In this document: positions 37,183 to 47,214 of the stretch, one piece after another | Layout of the letters: every line of letters begins with the position of its first letter | How positions within the stretch are numbered: the stretch's first letter is position 1 | Assembly (NCBI GenBank): GCA_032622095.1 | Contig: CP136069.1 | Location: forward strand, 102,080,278-102,144,277 | Direction: 5' to 3' | DNA length: 64,000 nucleotides | Source of the DNA: Siphonodentalium dalli | Taxonomy: Eukaryota > Mollusca > Scaphopoda > Gadilida > Siphonodentaliidae | Notes under the pieces: model-generated | Told to the model about the DNA's origin: nothing | The model's database searches: none | The model's input: only the letters and a program-made list of their open reading frames with translations | Position numbers and translations under genes: made by a program

Positions 37183-38010
37183 ATATATATATACATCTTT
37201 AATTCCTCCATATAAATGAAGATATGATATACACATGTAATACAAGAACATACAAAAACAATAGAACATAGGAACGAGAACATAACATATATACATGTAC
37301 ACACTTTATGTATGTGCAAAGCAAAACGAATATAGATTGAAACAGATCGGCCGGGCACACGAACAAGATAGAGAGAGGGAGAGAGAGAGCGCCGGATACA
37401 GATAGAGACAGTATGGGAAAATAGAATGAAATGAGTTAAGTTAGAGAAAAGTGGGGAGAAACAGAGAGGGGTATATTGAAGCTAGATAATCCTAAATTCA
37501 TGGAGAACTGTAGCACCCAGCCGACCACACGACCAGATGTTCACTCACATCACAGTTGTCAGACACCGTTGTTGGACATTACAAACAAATAGTAGACCCA
37601 ACATAACACCATTGTATATAAGAGGGCTACCAATTATTTATATTTGCCAACAATGGTGACTTTCTTCTCCCACTGACTACATGTATATAAGTGACAAACA
37701 GTTATGACGCCAATGACGAACGATGGTTCCATTCGCACCACAGCGCCCTAGTCGCCTTCAAGAAGTATCTCAATATGGTTTGAGGTGGAATGCATGCAAT
37801 GTCCAAAAGTTCAATAGGCAAATAGCCTAGAAAGAGGGCAATAAGTCTCTGCTGATCAAAAGAATCCACAAGTTGAAATGCCCCTAAAGGCAACATATCT
37901 ATAAAGTGATACCAAAAATGATTACGCGACGCTGCAAGTGTGTGCGCATGCGCGAGGTGGGATCGCTTTTTCGAAAGGTGAAGGGATAGCCTATACAAAT
38001 TATCATTTTA
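37183..38010 (-). pseudogene. LINE family B-like C-terminus and 3'UTR
   Basis: The minus frame at 37,702-37,998 encodes about 98 residues: FWYHFIDMLPLGAFQLVDSF, a Leu-rich LFLGYLPIELL stretch, then ALWCEWNHR. It lines up with the last 70 residues of the family B ORF ending at 47,804 (a similar Phe/Leu/Asp pattern and a final LW-type segment). About 500 bases of non-coding sequence follow, then an imperfect hairpin, ggaggaattaaag and (TA)n at 37,183-37,220, matching the family B 3' end at 47,215-47,260. It is 5'-truncated. The protein similarity is weak, and the tail similarity is the stronger evidence. Confidence 0.5.
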
Positions 38011-38100
38011 CTTTGAAAATAATACATTATTTGGACTATACCCTGCACATGTATGTTTAGCGATCGTCGTACAACAAGATCAGTATGAAATTTAAACAAA

Positions 38101-39285
38101 ATGGAACGGGAAAATAAGAGAAAAGCTAGCAAAGAATTGACTTCGCCTCCACCACCACCAACGAACTTTCGAGAAAACATGGCCGACAGGACTTTTGATG
38201 GCGATGGGAATATTTCACAAATTATATCAGAATCCCTGGCTCTTGTGAATGGTGATCCACTGCCGAACATTGACACCGGTAAGATAAATAATGCCAAAAA
38301 CCCGGACAACGAAACTTTTGAAAGCAATGTTCCGAATGTTCAAGATATGCCTGGTGCCTCGAACTTTGTTAATTTGGACCAACATAATTCACAAAGCGAC
38401 AATATTCTAAAAAAATCACTTACTATGTTTGGAATTACTCCTGATGATGTCAGTCACATGAATATGCCTAGTTTCTGCCAAAATACAGATCCACAGTTCA
38501 GCCTTATCCTGTTAATGCTCCAGAAAATGAATTCCAAATTGGACACACTGGATGAATTAAAATCAGAATTCACTTCTGTTAAAAAGCGTTTGAGCGATAT
38601 GGAATCCACTGTTGATACTATGGGTGACAATATAAATACTGCCACACAATCATATAATGAGGCCACACAGAAGATCAATGATGTGATTAATAATCAATCG
38701 GATTTGTCAACTACAGTCGACCGCCTTGAGCGTAAACAAAGCAGAATGATGGCCGAAATGGACACTGTCCGCATCGAAAATGCCAAAGCTAAAGAGCGTA
38801 TAGTCGACTTACAAGCAAGGAGTATGAAATATAATCTAATCTTTTCGGGAATAGCAGAAATCGAAAAAGATAAAGTTTCCACAGAAGACGTCCTGCGGGG
38901 GTTTATTAAAGATGAACTGAAATTAAAGGAACACATCACTTTCGGCAATGTTCATAGGCTCGGTGACAAAAAGGGAGGTCGTGATAAACATCGACCAATA
39001 ATAGCCCGATTCGTTCACTATAATCAACAGGAAATGGTGAGAAAAAGGGCTGGAACACTGAAACCACCATTCTTCATATCCCAGCAATATCCTAAGGAAT
39101 ACCAGGATTATAGAAAAAATGTTCTTCTACCCATGAGAAAGGATGCCAAACAAGCTGGAAAAGAGGCCAGAGTGGTAGGGGACAGAATATTTATAAACAA
39201 TCAACAGGTTGAACCAAATGTAAAGCCTTCTTATCGATATACCGAGGGGATGTTTAAGGCTCTCGATGATGATGAGATGTCATAG
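38101..39285 (+). CDS. LINE ORF1 protein (coiled coil, RRM-like, C-terminal domain)
   Basis: 394 residues, ATG to TAG, no lesion. Residues 1-135 are a low-complexity, presumably disordered N-terminus with a proline run at 16-20. Residues about 138-241 are a heptad-rich coiled coil rich in Lys, Glu, Asp, Met and Leu. Residues 242-322 (SMKYNLIFSG onward, with GNVHRLG and RPIIARF) match the RRM of L1-type ORF1 proteins. Residues 323-372 (PPFFISQQYPKEYQDYRKN, ending in the GDRIFINN segment) match their C-terminal domain. Such proteins trimerise through the coiled coil and coat element RNA in the cytoplasmic RNP; that role is inferred from the family. The TAG stop is followed in the same frame by ORF2 without a start codon. 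Confidence 0.85.
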   Translation: MERENKRKASKELTSPPPPPTNFRENMADRTFDGDGNISQIISESLALVNGDPLPNIDTGKINNAKNPDNETFESNVPNVQDMPGASNFVNLDQHNSQSDNILKKSLTMFGITPDDVSHMNMPSFCQNTDPQFSLILLMLQKMNSKLDTLDELKSEFTSVKKRLSDMESTVDTMGDNINTATQSYNEATQKINDVINNQSDLSTTVDRLERKQSRMMAEMDTVRIENAKAKERIVDLQARSMKYNLIFSGIAEIEKDKVSTEDVLRGFIKDELKLKEHITFGNVHRLGDKKGGRDKHRPIIARFVHYNQQEMVRKRAGTLKPPFFISQQYPKEYQDYRKNVLLPMRKDAKQAGKEARVVGDRIFINNQQVEPNVKPSYRYTEGMFKALDDDEMS

Positions 39286-40389
39286 GATACAGGGGACTGT
39301 GGGACTTTTAATAGTCACCATACAAAATTACATATTCTGTCATTGAATGTTGGTGGTATTATTTCAAAACTTATTGATCCAGAATTTATTGATTATGTAT
39401 CAACATATGACATTTTATGTTTCCAAGAATGCAAGACTGATGATGCCGACGATGTGAAAATATCAGGTTTTAAACTATTAAATATACAAAATCGGCAAAC
39501 ATTGGCAAGGTATAGATCCGGTGGAATTGCAGTTTTCGTAAAAGATCAAATTTCTGGCCTTGTGCAAACTGTTGACATACACTCAGAGTATATAGTATGG
39601 TTCAAAATTGGGAATTCATGTCCAGTCTTCATTGGAAATGTATATGTGCCCCCCGAGGGAACTACTTATAGTTCAAGCAATTGTTTTGTTGATATTTACA
39701 GTTCAATAGTAGATGTCAAAAATTTAGGCGAAAATATATTACTGATAGGTGACTTTAATTCCAGGACGGCAAAACTCATTGATCACCTCCCATCAGAAAA
39801 TGACTTTTCTAAAACTCTCCCAAAGAGGGCATCTCAAGACCCTAAAACGAATAATTTTGGGTACCGACTTATTGATATCTGCAAGTCCACAGATTTATAC
39901 ATTGCGAATGGTAGGTTGGGATTCGATAATGGTATTGGTCAAGTCACAGTGACCTGTAGAAATGTAAGTGTCGTAGACTATATGTTGTTTAGCGAAAGCG
40001 CACTGACCCATATCCGAGATTTCGCAGTCGGCAAACACGACAGCTGTTTATCTGATGTGCACGGAACAATCTCTATCGGATTATTGCTGACCCAGAATGT
40101 GCTTGACCGAAGGCTGAGCGACATGCCTGAAGGGATTAATCAGTCTGGGTCACCGACAGTCCCTGTTAACCCATGGAATGCGGAGTTGTCCGATAAGTTT
40201 TCTGAAAACCTCGATATGCTAGCCATAGATAATTTAGTTGTGTTTCTTGATGAACTTGAGGATAGGCATTCTGTATCACCGAATGATATATCGGATGCAA
40301 ATGAACTTTTGAAAACTGTTTTTAACGAAACGGCCGTCAATACACTTGGAACGCGACGCGTCGTACAAAGGAACACGAAACATGTTTAA
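39286..40389 (+). pseudogene. LINE ORF2, APE-type endonuclease part
   Basis: Open from the codon after the ORF1 stop to TAA at 40,387-40,389. Homology starts at LHILSLNVGG (about 39,328). In order come FQEC (catalytic Glu), SGGIAVFVK, NVYVPP, LLIGDFNSR, an IANGRLGF segment, VVDYMLFS and CLSDVHGTISI, i.e. the apurinic-like endonuclease that nicks target DNA for reverse transcription. The usual S-D-H near the end reads S-D-V-H, with the His one place late; I think this is a family trait. There is no AUG before the endonuclease: the first codon of the recognisable part near 39,343 is TTG. The TAA at 40,387 lies in an A-rich run directly before PWFTADC, so it is a nonsense mutation separating the endonuclease from the reverse transcriptase. 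Confidence 0.8.
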
Positions 40390-40395
40390 AAAAAG

Positions 40396-40983
40396 ATGCC
40401 TTGGTTTACCGCGGATTGCATTCGCGCCAGACGTTTATATCGGAAAGCTAGAACCTCATTTAGAAAAGGGCCCTGTCCAGAACGAGAAACTGATATGATA
40501 AAAACACGAAATCAATATAAACGATCATTACACGCGAGTAAGCGGAAACATAATTTATACCTATGTAATAAAATTAAAAGTCTTAGATCTGAAAACGTCC
40601 AGGAATACTGGAAAGTTTTAAATTCATCCCGAGATGACGTAAAACCACAAAACAAACCCTTACTTTCAGAATTCTATGAATATTTTAAAAGCAAAAATGA
40701 ATGTATTTTGGAAACCGATAATCCAGAAAACTATAATCTTCATGTAACTGACACTTCGCCACTCAATAATGATATTACAATAATAGAAATAGAGGAAGCG
40801 GCAAGTAGTTTAAAATTAGGGAAATCCCCTGGTATAGATAACATGCGAAATGAGTATATAAAAACCACATTTGATCAACTGGCACCTGTGCATGTATTTT
40901 CGACTATTCAACCTGATTCTGAGAACCGGTTTTATACCCAGCGAGTGGGGTGTCGGAATTATACACCCATTATACAAATCTAA
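40396..40983 (+). pseudogene. LINE ORF2, linker and start of reverse transcriptase
   Basis: Same frame as the endonuclease, immediately after its TAA. It begins PWFTADCIRARRLYRKAR, the conserved linker that also opens the A fragments at 46,431 and 51,980, and contains LKLGKSPGIDNMRNEYIKTT, the N-terminal RT motif. True homology stops at about 40,885-40,897 where the reading frame slips. The remaining residues to the stop at 40,983 are out of frame. Confidence 0.8.
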
Positions 40984-42727
40984 AGACCCAAAGCAGCCGA
41001 TAAACTACCGTCCGATTACGTTAGTCAGCTGTGTGGCAAAATTATTCTCGTCTATCCTAAGTAATAGAATATATGGCTTTCTTCAGGCAAATAACCTACT
41101 CTCTGAAAACCAGGCGGGTTTTCGCCAAGACTACTCTACTATTGATCACATTTTCTCACTTCATGGCTTAATCGAATTGACAAAAAAGAAGAGTAAACGT
41201 AACCTATATTGTGCATTTATAGACCTATCAAAGGCCTTTGATAGTGTCTGGAGAGCTGGACTGTGGCAAAAATTATTTGAAATTGGAATATCCGGTAAAA
41301 TTTTAAATGTTATAATGAACATGTATCGTAATATAAAATCTTGTATAACCTCTGGAACAGAGCTGTCCCCCCACTTCGCATGTGATATGGGTGTCAGACA
41401 AGGGGAAAATCTATCACCCATCCTCTTTTCTATCTACCTAAATGATCTCGAAAATTTTCTTATAACTTCCAACCAAAAAGGAATAGCCCTGGCAGACTTA
41501 AATGAGACTACTTTCCACGACCACATTAAACTCTTTTGTTTACTGTATGCAGACGACACCGTATTATTCGCAGAAACCCAAACAGAAATGCAAAATATGT
41601 TAAATGCCTATGCAGAATATTGTGAAAAATGGAAATTGACAATCAACAATAGTAAAAGTAATGTTGTTGTCTTTGGTAAGGCCAATCATAAGAAGAAAAA
41701 TACTTTCATATTAAATAACGAAATCATTGAGACTACAGACACGTACAGATACCTTGGTATAATATTTTCTAAAAACGGCTCATTTACTCTAGAAAAGAAA
41801 AGAAGGTGCGAAGAAGCTAGAAAAGCAATGTTCTCAATAATATGTAAGACCAGAAAAATGAAATTACCCTTGACCTGTATTATTGAATTATATGAAAAAA
41901 CAGTTGTACCTATCTTAACATATGGATGTGAAGTTTGGGGTGTAGCTAACAATATAATGATTCAACGCACAGAACTCTGGTTTCTCAAATTTGTATTAAA
42001 ATTAAAGAAGTCAACACCAACGGCCATGATATATGGTGAATTAGGAATTTTACCTATAACTTCCAAAATTGAACATAGAATCCTGAATTATTGGGCACGA
42101 ATGATAAGCGGAAACACAAATAAAGTCTCCTACATACTCTATGCCACAATGCATAACATGATGGGAAGGTGTAAAACTGGGCTACACTGGCCCCGGTATG
42201 TTAAACAATCCTTAAATAACCTCGGTATGTCTCACATATGGCTCTACCATAATATTAAAACTAAGTGCTGGTTTCGCGAAACAACGCGTTTAAAAATCAA
42301 GGATTCATATATTCAAACTTGGCGGACCACTATAAACTCGTCGACAAAATACCAATTTTATCGGCTAATTAAAACAGAATTTGAACCCGAAAAATACATT
42401 GCGAAATTGACAACAAACGAGACATTAACTCTTATTAAATTTCGTACCCGAAATCATCGACTCGCGATAGAAACTTCTTCATGGAGAAATTTCCCAACAG
42501 ATACAAAGTGCACATTATGTGGAAAATTTACCGGAAACGAATACCATACTTTGTTAGTGTGCGAAAGTATAAATAATGCCCGATCTAAATTTGTTGCGAA
42601 ATTCTATTATACTCATCCAGATGAACGAAAATTTGCACTTCTCATGCAACATAATAACAAAAAGGTCATGCACAATGTCTATCGTCTCGTAAAAGAGATA
42701 AATAACCTTACCGAAAAGCTAAACTGA
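40871..42727 (+). pseudogene. LINE ORF2, reverse transcriptase and C-terminal knuckle
   Basis: Continues the RT one frame over from about 40,890. Residues of this frame: NYRPITLVSCVAKLF 45-59, SENQAGFRQDYSTIDH 78-93, FIDLSKAFDSVW 116-127 (motif A Asp), GVRQGENLSPILF 174-186, LLYADDTVLF 224-233 (catalytic YADD 226-229), WKLTINNSKSNVVVFG 254-269, YRYLGIIFS 292-300. The C-terminal part has RTRNHRLAIETSSWRNFPT 525-543 and the knuckle C547, C550, H559, C564. It ends at a TGA at 42,725-42,727 with its catalytic residues intact, so the nonsense codon and the slip near 40,890 are what disable ORF2. Confidence 0.9.
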
Positions 42728-44060
42728 ATTGAACGATTGTAACTCACTACCCCCCCCCCCCGTCACACCCCATGTATGGGGAAACCTGTTGTACTGCAGG
42801 CAATGGCAAGCCTGTGGAGATGAACACCGACCGCAAAGCGGTTGCTTTTACCATAATATCCTGTATTATATGTGTTGAAAGTATAAGCCAGGAATATCGA
42901 GTCCACCCCACCCGGTATTAGTTGTGGAGTCGTACCCCCCCCCCCCCAATCTACCCGTGACAAACACCTGATATGGGTCGATGCATGCACTATGTTTCTG
43001 TATACATAAATATAAAATATAATACGTGTCTATGCCATGTATGTCCGTATATATACTCAGAGTTTACACTTAAATTATTATTCTCGATGATTATCGATAC
43101 ATTATTTTAACCGAAATACAAAGCCACATACATGGCTGAAGAAAAGAATCATACCCATAGCATTATCCTTTCTACATCATACATGGTTGTAAAACGCAAA
43201 TCCTAATTCTCAAATATATAATAATCGTATATAAAGCTCACCTATGTACATGTAATAATCCGAGTAATTTATCCAGAATGCAAAATCAACGGAAATCAAC
43301 AGAACAAACTTGCATCGCACTCATCCATCCCGCATCGACGATTGACCCATATTTAGCGCACGGGTGAATTTAATATCACGTGACAAATCATAACGGGATC
43401 GCTATAACCTGTACGACGTCCTGGCGTATGCACGCACACCACATTTACGTGATCGCAGAAAGCATGCGAGAAACCCCTCTCTGAGGATATACAGGCATTG
43501 TTTGATATTTTTTCGCCAACATACGATGCGACGGAACCAGTCCGCCTTTAAATGTATACGAACAGTATTTAATTGAATCAATTACATTTCTTTACTATTA
43601 CTATATATATATTGTGCATGCGGTCTTGGACTATATACGAAAATCATTATGTGAATCAACGATCGACCCCTTACGAATTGCATATCGCACATGAACACTC
43701 TATACTAACCGATAAGTATATACATATATCAAATAATATTTTTAGCCAGAGAGTTTTAATGGCATATCATTATAAGAAATATATATATTGCTCTCACTTC
43801 CAAGAACTGGGACAGAAATTCTACTACATTGTATTTCTAGAACACTACGAATACTGATTGAAGACAGGTCTGTTGAACTAAATATTTGTTCCACATGACT
43901 ATATTTTAGGGATTATCTGAATACATGATAATAAATGCCGATGTTAATGGCGAGAATTGATTGTGTTTCTTGTATATATGTAATGTGCTTGATCACTTGT
44001 AAATAATAATTTCACATGTAAACTTATTCATATATTTTATCTCAAATACTGTATGCATAT
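42728..44060. other. Intergenic with two C-tracts
   Basis: C runs at about 42,751-42,762 and 42,936-42,947, the first just after the LINE stop and perhaps part of its 3' end. The related fragment at 36,436 also has a C/G run just beyond its stop. A frame of 94 codons at 43,573-43,857 is AT-rich and unlike anything I know. Confidence 0.5.
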
Positions 44061-45030
44061 GTACGGTTTTTTATTGAGATTAAACAAATTCAAAATTCAA
44101 AGTTCTGGGCAAACCGCTATAATGTGTTGCGGTAGGTCTATATAACTTCGCGCACATAACAGGCACTGAGTTTCGCCAGCTAAATTTCGGTAACACAGTA
44201 GCTGTGTCGCGATGAAAAATGACTGCTTCTCATCTGGGTACTTTTGGCAGACTTTGCATAAAAACGATAATTCTGGACTGCTGTGAACCAAACGAAATCT
44301 ATCAAAGGTGGGTTCCGTGCGCACCCTGTGAGACCATTCAGATTTCCAAACATGACTGCCCTGTTTCGATAGGGTTTTCCAAACTGTTTTCTCTGGAAAC
44401 AGAGCTGTTGATATGTATTGAGACATATAGGAGGACAAACTCCAGTTATCAAGAATACTGGATAGGTCCTGAAAAAACACATTCTTCGATGCAGTGTTGG
44501 ATTCATATGAAAAGCTCAGTAATCTGATAATAAATACATCTTTAACAGTTTTTTTAGACTCGAGTAAACAAAATGACGAAAACAAGGACACTTTTCTACA
44601 ATTAATGAATGTGATTAAAGGAGGAATACCAAGCAGACCCAAGACCATGTCTGTGCTAGTCCTAGTTTTGAGGCCTTGTATAAGTTTGAGGCACATACGA
44701 TGTGCTTTCTCTAGTTGAACAGTGTCCGATTGAGAGAGACCACACAAAAATTCACTACCGTATAAGCCTCGCGGTAAGACCACGGACTTGTAAATCTTGA
44801 GAGAGCTCGCTGGGGTAATACCGCCTGCATGCAGGCCAGCATTAGCCAAAGAGAAGAAAGCATTCTTCGTTTTTGTACAAATATTGTCAACAAGTTTTGA
44901 GCGAAAATTATATTTCTCAAGCGGAATACCTAAATGAGTAACACTGTCGGTTTCTGTTAGGCCATGAGAAGACATGTGCCAGTTCTTATGACGTTTAAGT
45001 GCTGCGTTAGCACTTTCATTGAAAACAATC
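44060..45030 (-). pseudogene. LINE family B-like C-terminal fragment
   Basis: From about 45,030 the minus strand encodes IVFNESANAALKRH, then SSHGLTETDSVTHLGIPLEK (the end of an RT palm/thumb, motif E THLGI), NAGLHAGGITPASSLKIYKS, VVLPRGLYGSEF and a knuckle C-x2-C-x9-H-x4-C (CLLC...H....C), ending CPEL at 44,097. It parallels the family B copy at 47,804-48,900 but is a different subfamily, and it stops just after the knuckle, about 70 residues sooner. An AATAAA on minus lies at about 44,066-44,071, so the 3' end is near 44,060. Its 5' part is missing: it is joined at about 45,030 to a family A fragment. Confidence 0.8.
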
Positions 45031-46475
45031 TCCTTTTCTTTTCGGCTACAAAAGAACCATTATTTGAAAAGATCACACCTAGATATCTATATTCTTTTTT
45101 TACTTCAATTGGTTGATCATTAATTGTGAAATTGATTTTTGAATTTCTATCGTGACCGAATATCACAATATTGCTTTTGCTGTTATTAATTGTCAGCTTC
45201 CATTTTTCACAGTAAGCGGCATATGCATTTAACATATTTTGCAATTCCTTTGGGCTATCAGCCAGTAGGACGGTGTCGTCGGCATACAACAGGCACATTA
45301 TTTTGATATGTTCATGAAATGTGGTTTCATTTAGGTCAGCTAACTCAATACCCTTCTGGTCCATGTTATATAAATATGTTTCAAGGTCATTGAGGTAGAT
45401 CGAGAACAGTATTGGTGATAGGTTCACTCCTTGCCTTACACCCATTTCACATGAGAAGGAAGAAGAGCACCTAGCCACCTACCCCCAAGAGATACACACG
45501 ATTTTATTTCATTATACATGTTCATTATTAGGTGGAGGACCCGTCCTTTAATTCCTATTTCTAAAAGTTTTCTCCATAGTCCAACTCTCCAGACGCTATC
45601 AAAGGCTTTAGACAGGTCGATAAAAGCACAATATAAACTCATTTTGTTCTTAATTTTTGTCATTTCAATTAGGCTATGTAATGAGAAAATATGATCTACT
45701 GTTGAGTAATCTTTTCTGAACCCAGCTTGGTTTTCTGATAATAATTCGTTTATTTGTAGGAACGTATATATACGATTACTTAGGATTGCTGTAAATAATT
45801 TCGCCACACAGCTAACTAGTGTAATGGGTCTGTAGTTGTCAGGATTTTTAGGATCTTTGGATTTAAAAACTGGGTGGATAACGCCTATTCCCCATTCATC
45901 AGGTATGAAGCCAGTTCGCAAAATCAGATTGAATAGTCGAAAGTACAGTGGTTTCATCTGTTCGAAAGTAGCTTTTATATATTCACATCGTATATTATCA
46001 ACTCCCGGTGATTTTCCAAGTTTCAGATTCCTCACCACATCCTCAATTTCCGTTAAAGTAAAATCAACGTCGAGTGAAGATGTTTCAAACTCGTGCTTAA
46101 AATCGTCCCCGGTATCGGAGGTGCATACATTCTTTTCTTTGAAATATTCATAGAACTCTGTTAAAGATGGGGTTGTTTCAGTTAGTTTACTATTTTTATT
46201 TTGATTGAGCAATTTCCAATATTCCCTGGGGTTATCAGATTTCATTTTTCTTAATTTTGCATTAAAATCAACATCGTATTTTCGTTTGCTAAGTCGCAGT
46301 GCATGTTTATATTTATTCCTAGCATCTACCATTTCTCGCTGTAGTTTTGCGGTTTGGTGCTTTTTATACGCTGTTCTCAATTTACGGTAATAACGTCTCG
46401 CATTTGTGCAGTCTCTCGTAAACCAGGGCATATTATTTCGCGATGATGGTTTCGCGTTGAATATTGTCTACAGTA
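45010..46475 (-). pseudogene. LINE family A reverse transcriptase fragment (copy 1)
   Basis: Minus strand from about 46,475 (TIFNAKPSSRNN, then PWFTRDCTNARRYYRK) through LKLGKSPGVDNIRCEYIKAT, YRPITLVSCVAKLF, SENQAGFRKDYSTVDH and FIDLSKAFDSVW. There is a frameshift at about 45,455-45,480 (in a ggggtaggtggctagg stretch). It then resumes with GVRQGVNLSPILF and LLYADDTVLLAD, up to YRYLGVIFSNNG and EKKRR near 45,035. The endonuclease is absent upstream and the C-terminus is replaced by a family B-like piece. The frameshift is shared with copy 2, so it predates their duplication. Part 45,245-46,475 lies in the 1,970-bp direct repeat. Confidence 0.9.
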
Positions 46476-47214
46476 CGACTGTGTGATTTTAATTGCAAAT
46501 GATGTCCAACTCTATGGAAATATATTCTTATTGTTACAGCAATTAGAAATGCATATATAGGCAGGTCTTGACAGTTTTCACTGGCAGTTAGTGTTACCCC
46601 TATGACTATTTGGTAGATACAATCCGGCTAGCGCACGAGATCCATAGTCATGGGGCACATGAGTTTCTATGGATTTCCCATAGGGATGAATCAACAACAC
46701 ATACAACTGGGTGCAGTTCTAGATCGTTCAATCTTTACCAAAATGTATACGAATGGGGTGTATGTATTGAGAAAATGAAGAAATGAAGCCCTAAAACGAG
46801 ACAATAACATATTCTTAATGTCTGCCCTATGCTTTACGTAACAGCTATTAATACATGTAATTATGACCACTCTGTACTAATTAAACTAAATGACATAATA
46901 CACAGCAACACTATATGCTCCAACCGAGAGACTTTAAAGGAATTAGTCTGTCAAAAAAATTTTTTATCGTCATAATACTAATAATATATGTCTAACAGAC
47001 CCATTTCGCCCAGCAAATTCAAAATCGAGCAGAGAGTATTTTTATTATTATGATATTTAAGAAATCGCGGAAATATCCGAAGTGCGATCACATGACCACA
47101 CCGCGGTCATCTGCATCGACACATACCGGTGACAGCAGTGGGTGGAGCTTGAAATAATTCCGCCAATCGCGAAACGAGTTGATAAATTACGTATAAAATA
47201 TTTGGCCGTTTAAT
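45245..47214. repeat. 1,970-bp direct repeat, copy 1 (putative target duplication)
   Basis: Matches 50,794-52,763 at a constant offset of 5,549 bases with only a handful of substitutions and no net length change. It contains the family A fragment and about 740 bases (46,476-47,214) of unassigned sequence ending ggccgtttaat. On its low side the LINE A sequence continues without a break; on its high side the (TA)n tail of LINE B begins. This is the geometry of a target-site duplication. Confidence 0.9.

Larger units (their letters stand above)
38101..42727 (+). mobile_element. Near-full-length non-LTR retrotransposon, family A
   Basis: ORF1 (intact) and ORF2 (broken) lie head to tail. The order L1-type ORF1, APE-type endonuclease, reverse transcriptase and C-terminal Cys/His knuckle defines an APE-type LINE. 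I cannot fix the clade. The 5' end is somewhere between 38,030 and 38,100; the 3' end lies after 42,727, possibly at the C-rich tract near 42,751. No target duplication could be identified. Confidence 0.85.

Noticed and set aside
36436..37302. One 288-residue protein
   Set aside because: Only residues from about 41 onward are LINE A-like; the first 40 are translated from the (TA)n tail of the neighbouring LINE.
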